Positions 1 through 4,532 of a stretch of 5,042 bases of DNA are shown here, in pieces. Source of the DNA: Thalassospiraceae bacterium. Its GTDB lineage: Bacteria > Pseudomonadota > Alphaproteobacteria > Rhodospirillales > Magnetovibrionaceae. Each line of letters starts with the position of its first letter. Positions within the stretch are counted from its first letter, which is position 1. Below the pieces are notes generated by a model that worked only from the letters and a program-made list of their open reading frames with translations, searched no databases and was not told where the DNA came from. The stretch is taken from NCBI GenBank assembly GCA_030637205.1, contig DAOVVL010000167.1, positions 1 through 5,042 of the forward strand, written 5' to 3'. The position numbers and the translations under genes are program-made.

Positions 1-608
1 GCGGCAAACGAGGCGGCGTGGTGGTAATTCACGAAAACCGCGGCCTTAACCCCTATATCGCCGAAGTCGCCCGCAGGATTGCGGTCGCCGGCTTTACTGC
101 CTTAGCGCCGGACGGCCTCAGCCCGCTTGGCGGCTACCCCGGCACTGACGACGAGGGCAAGGTAATGCAAAAGACGCTGGATAGGGGAAAGCTGCTGGAA
201 GACTTCATCGCCGCCTACGGCTATTTGAAGGCGGACGGCAATTCCAACGGCAAGGTCGGTTCGGTCGGTTTTTGTTATGGCGGCGGGGTCTGCAATACGA
301 TGGCGGTTCGCCTGCCGGATTTAAGCGCATCGGTTCCGTTTTACGGCAGCCAGCCCAAAACAAGTGAAGAGGTGGCCATGATCAAGGCACCGTTATTGCT
401 GCACTATGGTGAACTGGACAAACGCATCAACAAGGGCTGGCCCGATTATGAAGCCAAGCTGAAAGCGCACGGCAAGGATTACACGGCGCACATGTATGCA
501 GACGTCAACCACGGCTTTCACAACGACACCACGCCGCGTTACAACAAGGACGCCGCCGAACTGGCTTGGGAGCGCACGATTGCGTTTTTCAATGAAAAGC
601 TGGCTTGA
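1..608 (+). CDS. Dienelactone hydrolase family protein, 5' end cut off by the window
   Basis: This is an alpha/beta-hydrolase of the dienelactone hydrolase (carboxymethylenebutenolidase) family; such enzymes hydrolyse lactones or esters with a Cys-Asp-His triad. The reading frame is already open at base 3 and encodes G-K-R-G-G-V-V-V-I-H-E-N-R-G-L, so the GTG at 18 is an internal valine and the real start lies upstream. Visible signatures are the IHENRGLN segment, whose Glu matches the Glu that interacts with the nucleophile in this family; the nucleophile elbow G-F-C-Y-G-G with Cys codon at 273-275; the acid in H-Y-G-E-L-D (Asp at 417-419); and the His in V-N-H-G-F (510-512). About 200 residues are visible, so roughly the first 80-100 of a typical full-length member are missing, including any signal peptide. 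The true substrate cannot be told from sequence. The TGA stop (606-608) directly abuts the stop of the convergent FecR gene. No terminator hairpin is visible after it. Confidence 0.9.
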   Translation, partial: GKRGGVVVIHENRGLNPYIAEVARRIAVAGFTALAPDGLSPLGGYPGTDDEGKVMQKTLDRGKLLEDFIAAYGYLKADGNSNGKVGSVGFCYGGGVCNTMAVRLPDLSASVPFYGSQPKTSEEVAMIKAPLLLHYGELDKRINKGWPDYEAKLKAHGKDYTAHMYADVNHGFHNDTTPRYNKDAAELAWERTIAFFNEKLA

Positions 609-1334
609 TCAATAGCTATCATTCCTGTCCGACCTTTCCCTCTTTTTCCTTTTGTCAAAAAGCGGGCGGCGGTTAACCAGTTTTTCAAGCAAGCGTAGCT
701 CGATATCCGTGTGATCGATGACCGGGGCCGTTTCGATGCGCTTGCGCGCGCCGCGTTTGTAAATATAGCGCGGCGAGTCATGGTGCGTGGTCTTTACGGT
801 TTCCAACAGCTTGTTATCGCCAGCGCCCACCAGATCGGCCTTGCCATAACAAACGCAGGCGTAAGTCCGGGCTGGCGTAACATCCACATAACACGCCGTG
901 CCGCGAATGCCGATGGTAGCAAATGGCGTTTCGATGCGGGTGGTGGTTTTACCAAATACCGACAGCACCGCGCCCGATGCCACACGGATCAAGCCCGAAA
1001 CCTGGCCTTCTTCGGTAATCTCGAAATCTTCGGCGTAAAATTCCAGCTCGGCATTTTCACGGATCATATAGGCGTGCTGGCCGATGATGATGATGCCGCT
1101 GCCATTGCGCCCGGTGGTGACCACATCACCCGGCTTTACGACCTGATGAATTCTGGGAATTCGCCCGTTGATCTTGAAAATACCTTTAAATTCCTGAACG
1201 CCCGGAATGACCGGAACATCGGAATTGGCCCCGGCCAGGCGCACCATCGCCAACATCGCCGGGGTCGCGCCCCCGGCCAGCAACAACGCCTGGATCAATC
1301 GGCGCCGGGTTGGGTGAAATTTTCGCAGGTTCAT
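609..1334 (-). CDS. FecR-domain protein with Tat-type signal peptide
   Basis: A 241-residue exported protein of the FecR-domain type (PF04773-like). The N-terminus carries a twin-arginine motif T-R-R-R-L-I-Q (residues 9-15), then a hydrophobic stretch rich in Leu, Ala and Gly and a likely cleavage near A-G-A-N-S (34-38), so Tat export is inferred. The FecR-like core spans about 67-165: K-P-G-D-V-V-T-T-G, then E-N-A-E-L-E, then T-P-F-A-T-I-G-I-R-G-T and a final strand holding C148 and the C-V-C pair C160/C162. A His pair (184-185) and a charged C-terminal helix ending in L-V-N-R-R-P-L-F follow. Classical FecR is an inner-membrane regulator partnered with an ECF sigma factor and TonB receptor. 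Neither is present here, so this is a stand-alone relative of unknown role. The ATG is supported by a strong GGGAGGGA Shine-Dalgarno six bases upstream. Its stop abuts the neighbour's stop. The family assignment is firm; the function is unknown. Confidence 0.85.
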   Translation of the reverse strand: MNLRKFHPTRRRLIQALLLAGGATPAMLAMVRLAGANSDVPVIPGVQEFKGIFKINGRIPRIHQVVKPGDVVTTGRNGSGIIIIGQHAYMIRENAELEFYAEDFEITEEGQVSGLIRVASGAVLSVFGKTTTRIETPFATIGIRGTACYVDVTPARTYACVCYGKADLVGAGDNKLLETVKTTHHDSPRYIYKRGARKRIETAPVIDHTDIELRLLEKLVNRRPLFDKRKKRERSDRNDSY

Positions 1335-1374
1335 CTAAGCTCCCTCCCCTTGAAACTTAAGAACTGTGCCGGGA

Positions 1375-1393
1375 GCTTTCCACGTTTGAAAGC
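1375..1393. repeat. Inverted repeat upstream of the FecR-domain gene
   Basis: Perfect 6-bp inverted repeat GCTTTC (1375-1380) and GAAAGC (1388-1393), separated by 7 bases. It lies about 41-59 bases upstream of the FecR-domain start, between that gene and the rpmB terminator, which is where the FecR promoter should be. It could be an operator or a leader hairpin. A repeat this short can also occur by chance, and no convincing -35/-10 pair was found beside it. Confidence 0.3.
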
Positions 1394-1406
1394 ATTAGCG
1401 CAAATA

Positions 1407-1436
1407 AAAAACCCGCTCAATCAAGAACGGGTTTTT
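1407..1436 (-). terminator. Rho-independent terminator of rpmB
   Basis: Read on the minus strand, this is a hairpin with arms AAAAACCCGTTC and GAGCGGGTTTTT around a 6-base loop (TTGATT), followed by one more T and then ATTTG. It begins about 28 bases after the rpmB stop codon. One inner base pair is a G-U wobble in the minus-strand RNA but would be an A-C mismatch in the plus-strand RNA, so the hairpin is best formed by transcripts leaving rpmB. Because the arms are A- and T-flanked on both sides, weak bidirectional activity is possible. Confidence 0.88.
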
Positions 1437-1464
1437 AAATTCAGTCGTTGCGAAGGGTGCGTCT

Positions 1465-1755
1465 TTAAGCGGCTTTCGCAATAGCGCGCTGAACGCGGCG
1501 CTTGAGCTTTTTGGCTTCATCGGTCAGCTTGCGGTTGGTGGTGCCCAACAGGTAAGCATCCAGGCCGCCGTTGTGTTCAACGGTGCGGATGGTGCTGGCG
1601 CAAATGCGCATGCGCACGCTTTGTCCCAATGCTTCGCTTAGCAACGATACATCCTGCAGGTTAGGCAGGAAGCGCCGACGGGTTCTGTTTTTTGCGTGCG
1701 AAACGTTGTTACCGGTCTGCACACCACGGCCTGTGAGGCCACACTTTCTAGCCAT
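1465..1755 (-). CDS. rpmB: 50S ribosomal protein L28
   Basis: A 96-residue large-subunit ribosomal protein of the L28 family, full length for Alphaproteobacteria. The family opening is clear: M-A-R-K-C-G-L-T-G-R-G-V with G-N-N-V-S-H-A-K-N and R-R-R-F-L-P-N-L-Q. The body motif R-M-R-I-C-A-S-T-I-R-T-V-E-H-N-G-G-L-D follows, and the tail is strongly basic. Only two cysteines (C5, C53) are present and there is no CxxC pair, so this is the zinc-free form. The ATG is preceded by an AGGAG Shine-Dalgarno (about 8 bases away on the minus strand). The gene appears monocistronic, with its own promoter upstream (1835-1863) and terminator downstream (1407-1436). No rpmG (L33), its usual partner in many other bacteria, is adjacent; separation of the two is common in Alphaproteobacteria. 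Confidence 0.97.
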   Translation of the reverse strand: MARKCGLTGRGVQTGNNVSHAKNRTRRRFLPNLQDVSLLSEALGQSVRMRICASTIRTVEHNGGLDAYLLGTTNRKLTDEAKKLKRRVQRAIAKAA

Positions 1756-1834
1756 GATTAAGGCTCCTAAAAGACTTCAAATTCAATTCAGGTCCGGATT
1801 GCCCAAAGCTTGGGAAACGGCCTGTGTGGGCGAT

Positions 1835-1863
1835 TTTTTAAGGACTTGGCGGCGCTTCGTCAA
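1835..1863 (-). promoter_or_regulatory. Sigma70-type promoter for rpmB
   Basis: On the minus strand, TTGACG (1863 to 1858; five of six bases match the -35 consensus) is followed after exactly 17 bases by TAAAAA (1840 to 1835; four of six match the -10 consensus). This would start transcription near 1828 and give a leader of about 70 bases before the rpmB ATG. It is the best promoter match in the window and fits a highly expressed ribosomal protein gene. Not verified experimentally. Confidence 0.6.
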
Positions 1864-1891
1864 GCCCCTTTAAGCATCAAAGGCCTCTCTA

Positions 1892-1928
1892 TTGCGCCCA
1901 TTGGCCCTAAATCGACCATTTGGCGCAA
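1892..1928 (-). terminator. Imperfect hairpin just after icd, possible transcript end
   Basis: Inverted repeat TTGCGCC (1892-1898) and GGCGCAA (1922-1928), with an inner TGG/CCA pairing (1902-1904 with 1916-1918) and an A-T pair between them. It begins about 11 bases after the icd stop on the minus strand. The run of Ts lies before the hairpin instead of after it on that strand, so it is not a textbook intrinsic terminator. It may protect the 3' end of icd mRNA or mark a Rho-dependent end. It is upstream of the rpmB promoter, consistent with separate transcripts. Confidence 0.4.
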
Positions 1929-1939
1929 AAAATGTGGCT

Positions 1940-3157
1940 TTACCAGCTATCCATGGCCGATTTCAGGTTTTCGTCCAGCTTGTCGAGGAACTGTCCGGTG
2001 GTCATCCACGCCTGATCGGGGCCGATCAGCAGCGCCAGATCCTTGGTCATGTGGCCCGATTCTACCGTATCGACGCAGACCTTTTCCAGCGTTTCGGCAA
2101 ACTTGACCACGTCAGGCGTTTCATCAAAGCGCCCGCGATACGCAAGCCCCCGGGTCCACGCAAAGATCGACGCAATAGGATTGGTCGACGTTTCGCTGCC
2201 CGCCTGGTGCTGGCGATAGTGGCGCGTGACGGTGCCATGCGCCGCTTCGGCCTCAATGGTTTTGCCGTCCGGCGTTATCAGAACAGACGTCATCAACCCT
2301 AACGAGCCAAAGCCCTGCGCAAGTGTGTCGGACTGCACATCGCCATCATAGTTCTTGCACGCCCAGACGTATCCACCGGCCCATTTCATCGCCGCCGCGA
2401 CCATGTCATCGATCAGGCGATGTTCATAAGTGATGCCGGCTTCCTTGAAGCGGTCAGCGAATTCTTCATCGAACACTTCCTGAAACAGGTCTTTGAAACG
2501 ACCGTCATAGACCTTGAGGATGGTGTTTTTGGTTGAAAGATACACCGGCCAGCCAAGATCGAGGCCGTAGGTGAGACATGATCGGGCAAAGCCGCGAATG
2601 CTGTCATCAAGGTTGTACATGCTCAAGGCGACACCGGCGCTGGGGAAATCGAACACTTCGCGTTCAATCACTTCGCCGTCTTCACCTTCGAACTTCAGGG
2701 TCAGCTTGCCGGGGCCGGGCACCTTGAAATCGGTGGCGCGGTATTGGTCACCAAAAGCATGACGGCCGATAACAACGGGCTTGGTCCAGCCCGGAACCAG
2801 ACGCGGCACGTTTTTACAAATGATCGGCTGGCGAAACACGGTGCCGCCGATGATGTTGCGGATGGTGCCGTTGGGCGAACGCCACATTTCCTTGAGGCCA
2901 AATTCCTCAACGCGCCCTTCATCTGGCGTGATGGTCGCGCACTTGACGCCAACCCCATATTTCTTGATGGCTTCGGCGGAATCGATGGTGATCTGGTCGT
3001 TGGTTTCGTCGCGCTTTTCGACCGAAAGGTCATAGTATTTCAGGTCCACATCCAGATACGGCAGGATCAGCTTGTCCTTGATGAAGGCCCAGATGATGCG
3101 GGTCATTTCATCGCCGTCCAGTTCGACAAGCGGGGTGGCTACCTTGATCTTCGACAT
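1940..3157 (-). CDS. icd: NADP-dependent isocitrate dehydrogenase
   Basis: Converts isocitrate to 2-oxoglutarate and CO2 with NADP+ in the TCA cycle; cytoplasmic homodimer. The 405-residue length fits the eukaryotic/alphaproteobacterial-type enzyme rather than the E. coli type. Visible active-site residues, matching human IDH1 numbering closely, are the substrate loop S94-P-N96-G-T-I-R100 and R109; R132 in G-R-H-A-F-G-D-Q-Y139-R; K210 in S-T-K-N-T; metal ligands D250 (partner subunit), D273 and D277 in N-Y-D-G-D-V-Q-S-D; and the NADP-binding H307-G-T-V-T-R312-H313, whose Arg-His pair indicates NADP over NAD. All key residues are intact. The frame stays open upstream to the neighbouring stop, but the ATG at 3157 is chosen because homology begins at M-S-K-I-K-V and GAGGAG sits about 10 bases upstream. 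A candidate promoter lies at 3214-3242, so the gene need not depend on the LOG-family gene 150 bases upstream. Confidence 0.96.
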   Translation of the reverse strand: MSKIKVATPLVELDGDEMTRIIWAFIKDKLILPYLDVDLKYYDLSVEKRDETNDQITIDSAEAIKKYGVGVKCATITPDEGRVEEFGLKEMWRSPNGTIRNIIGGTVFRQPIICKNVPRLVPGWTKPVVIGRHAFGDQYRATDFKVPGPGKLTLKFEGEDGEVIEREVFDFPSAGVALSMYNLDDSIRGFARSCLTYGLDLGWPVYLSTKNTILKVYDGRFKDLFQEVFDEEFADRFKEAGITYEHRLIDDMVAAAMKWAGGYVWACKNYDGDVQSDTLAQGFGSLGLMTSVLITPDGKTIEAEAAHGTVTRHYRQHQAGSETSTNPIASIFAWTRGLAYRGRFDETPDVVKFAETLEKVCVDTVESGHMTKDLALLIGPDQAWMTTGQFLDKLDENLKSAMDSW

Positions 3158-3213
3158 ATCGGGAGGTCTCCTCAACAAATGAGCGAGCGCCGAAATGGGG
3201 CGCGATTGCCCGG

Positions 3214-3242
3214 AACATAAGGCCCCGGCGGGGCTTTTGCAA
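3214..3242 (-). promoter_or_regulatory. Candidate sigma70-type promoter for icd
   Basis: On the minus strand, TTGCAA (3242 to 3237; four of six -35 matches) and TATGTT (3219 to 3214; four of six -10 matches) are separated by exactly 17 bases. Transcription would start near 3207, leaving a leader of about 50 bases before the icd ATG. The hexamers are only moderate matches, but the position and spacing are right. The spacer is almost entirely filled by a GC-rich hairpin (3222-3234). Confidence 0.4.
3222..3234. repeat. GC-rich short hairpin between the LOG-family gene and icd
   Basis: Perfect 5-bp arms GCCCC (3222-3226) and GGGGC (3230-3234) around a 3-base loop. On the plus strand TTTT follows, so it looks like a terminator in that direction, but no plus-strand gene ends here. 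On the minus strand, the direction of both flanking genes, the sequence after the stem is CTTATG, a poor U-tract. It could still cause weak termination of LOG-family transcripts, or influence the overlapping candidate icd promoter. Confidence 0.4.
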
Positions 3243-3273
3243 GAAGCGGCTCTCCATTTCCTGCGGGCTGGCG

Positions 3274-3312
3274 CTCGGCAATTACACTCGGCAATTACAC
3301 TCGGCAATTACA
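3274..3312. repeat. Three perfect tandem copies of a 13-bp unit
   Basis: The unit ctcggcaattaca occurs at 3274-3286, 3287-3299 and 3300-3312 with no mismatches or spacers. The third copy contains the TAA stop of the LOG-family gene (3308-3310, minus strand); the other two lie just downstream of it. Because 13 is not a multiple of three, the TAA in successive copies falls in each of the three minus-strand frames. Probably a slipped-strand duplication at the gene's 3' end; copy number may vary between strains. Confidence 0.93.
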
Positions 3313-3901
3313 AATGACTGGTCAGCACTTCCTCGGTGGTGTGGGGCTGGCTTTCGATGGCCGCAAACACGTCATCAACGTGGCCCACCATTGAAAATAA
3401 TGATCGCACCTGATGATGGCCAAAGCCCTGCTCCACCACCTGGTCGATCAATGCCGTAAACGGGTCCCAATAGCCGTCGATGTTGACGAACACCACCGGC
3501 TTTTTGTGCTGTTGCAGTTGTTTCCAGGTGGTGATTTCGATGGCTTCTTCAAGGGTGCCGATGCCGCCCGGCAGCACCACAAACGCATCTGATTTTTCAA
3601 ACATCAGGGCTTTTCTGGCGTGCATGCTTTCGACCAGCAACTCCGTCGCGCCCTCAACCGTGCCGACCTCGTAGGCGCGCAGAAATTCCGGGATTATGCC
3701 GGTGACCTTGCCACCTGCCGCGATGGCCGCGTTGGCCGTTTCAGCCATCAGGCCGATGCCGCCGCCGCCATAGATCAGTTGAATGCCTTTTTCGCCCAAC
3801 AGTGTGCCCATCCGGCGCGCCTGAACCGCAAAATCGGGGTTATCGCCGCTTCGCGAGCCACAAAATACGCACACACTAGCGGGCCACAAAGGGTCGGACA
3901 T
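3308..3901 (-). CDS. LOG-family protein (TIGR00730), probable nucleoside 5'-monophosphate phosphoribohydrolase
   Basis: A 197-residue Rossmann-like protein of the 'lysine decarboxylase-like' LOG family. Characterised members cleave cytokinin riboside monophosphates, or AMP-like nucleotides, to base plus ribose 5-phosphate; none is a true lysine decarboxylase. The order of motifs is standard: V-C-V-F-C-G-S near residue 10, I-Y-G-G-G-G-I-G-L-M at 43-52, M-H-A-R-K (93-97) and P-G-G-I-G-T-L-E-E (111-119), which together form the nucleotide-binding catalytic site. The length is normal for the family. The ATG at 3901 is preferred over an in-frame ATG at 3955 because AAGGAG lies 7 bases upstream and homology starts near M-S-D-P-L-W-P. 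Cytoplasmic. It is divergent from the cytochrome genes and upstream of icd on the same strand, with its own stop inside a tandem repeat. The physiological substrate in this organism is unknown. Confidence 0.92.
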   Translation of the reverse strand: MSDPLWPASVCVFCGSRSGDNPDFAVQARRMGTLLGEKGIQLIYGGGGIGLMAETANAAIAAGGKVTGIIPEFLRAYEVGTVEGATELLVESMHARKALMFEKSDAFVVLPGGIGTLEEAIEITTWKQLQQHKKPVVFVNIDGYWDPFTALIDQVVEQGFGHHQVRSLFSMVGHVDDVFAAIESQPHTTEEVLTSHL

Positions 3902-4050
3902 ATAGGAACTCCTTAAAATTTGCGGATTTGCCGCTTTTAACAGTTGTAGCCGCATCTGGCCCTATAACCCAAGCCCCTTGCAAACTGGCCTATATTCGCG
4001 AAACTGTCCCCGGTGGCGAAATGGAGCCATAAATTCAGGGAGAGTTATAT
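3902..4050. promoter_or_regulatory. Divergent intergenic region between the LOG-family gene and the cytochrome pair
   Basis: This 149-base AT-richer stretch must hold promoters for both directions. Toward the cytochromes, TATATT (3991-3996) is a good -10 match, but no clear -35 lies 16-18 bases before it. It is flanked by a direct repeat, AAACTGGCC (3982-3990) and AAACTGTCC (4001-4009), 19 bases apart, and overlaps the start of the palindrome TTCGCGAA (3995-4002). Toward the LOG-family gene the best guess is TTGGGT with TACAAC 18 bases on (minus strand), which is weak. A small hairpin GCGG/CCGC (3922-3925 with 3931-3934) lies in the LOG-family leader just before its Shine-Dalgarno. No RNA gene or small ORF was recognised here. 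Confidence 0.45.
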
Positions 4051-4524
4051 ATGACACGTCTTTTTTCAGCAGCGTTCGCGCTATTGTTGGCGGTTAGCGT
4101 ATTGGGCATGGATAGCACTGCCACCGCGCAGGATGCCGCCACCGAAGGTGCTATCAAATACCGCAAATCGGTGATGAAGACCGTCGGCGGCAACATGGGC
4201 GCCATTGTCGGCATCATCAAAGGTTCCGGCGACAAGGCCGACCTGACTTTGCACACCGGACAGATGGCCAAGACTTCCATGATCGTAGGCAAACTTTTCC
4301 CCGAAGGTTCCGACTTTGGCGAAACCACCGCGCTTCCCGTGATTTGGGAAAAGCCGGATGACTTTGCCAAGGCTGTCAAAATGATGCAAGACGCGGCTGC
4401 GGGCATAAACACCGCTGCTGCCAGTGGCGACATGGCCGTAATCGGTCCCGCCTTGGGCAAACTTGGCGAGTCCTGCAAGAACTGTCATGAAAACTTCCGT
4501 GAGAAGAAAGAACGGAAGAAATAG
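4051..4524 (+). CDS. Class II cytochrome c (cytochrome c'/c-556 family)
   Basis: A 157-residue secreted monoheme cytochrome, expected to be a periplasmic four-helix bundle. A Sec signal peptide covers about residues 1-27 (M-T-R-L-F then a hydrophobic run, cleavage likely after A-T-A-Q), leaving a mature protein of about 130 residues, normal for PF01322. The heme attachment motif C142-K-N-C145-H146 is close to the C-terminus, as is diagnostic for class II. Near the mature N-terminus, I-K-Y-R-K-S-V-M42-K-T-V-G-G-N-M49-G-A-I matches the region that supplies the Met sixth ligand in low-spin c-556 proteins, so c-556 is more likely than a five-coordinate, gas-binding c'. The tail is very Lys/Glu-rich (R-E-K-K-E-R-K-K). 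The ATG follows GGGAGAG about 7 bases upstream. Eight bases separate its stop from the next cytochrome, which implies a shared transcript and electron-transfer role. Confidence 0.92.
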   Translation: MTRLFSAAFALLLAVSVLGMDSTATAQDAATEGAIKYRKSVMKTVGGNMGAIVGIIKGSGDKADLTLHTGQMAKTSMIVGKLFPEGSDFGETTALPVIWEKPDDFAKAVKMMQDAAAGINTAAASGDMAVIGPALGKLGESCKNCHENFREKKERKK

Positions 4525-4532
4525 TCTCAATC

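Noticed and set aside
1148..1162. Two GAATTC sites three bases apart, forming a short repeat
   Set aside because: They lie inside the FecR-domain coding sequence, where they encode the repeated Arg-Ile of R-I-P-R-I; a coincidence is the simplest explanation.
711..1484. Long open frame on the plus strand opposite the FecR-domain gene and rpmB end
   Set aside because: It is antisense to a gene with a clear Tat signal and FecR motifs, its product has no recognisable domain, and it runs through the rpmB terminator. A shadow frame.
1810..2302. Plus-strand open frames across the rpmB-icd gap and the icd 3' end
   Set aside because: They lie opposite strongly conserved icd sequence and the rpmB promoter, and the products are Arg/Pro-rich with no motif.
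3222..3238. Plus-strand intrinsic terminator (GCCCC/GGGGC followed by TTTT)
   Set aside because: No plus-strand gene ends upstream of it; both flanking genes run on the minus strand, so it is reported only as a hairpin.
3158..3307. In-frame upstream extension of icd giving a 455-residue protein
   Set aside because: The extension has no homology to the family, crosses the candidate promoter, the hairpin and the tandem repeat, and the ATG at 3157 has a ribosome site and gives the normal length.
3902..3955. Earlier in-frame ATG for the LOG-family gene
   Set aside because: The ATG at 3901 has AAGGAG at ideal spacing and family homology begins there; the 18 extra residues overlap the leader hairpin and look non-coding.
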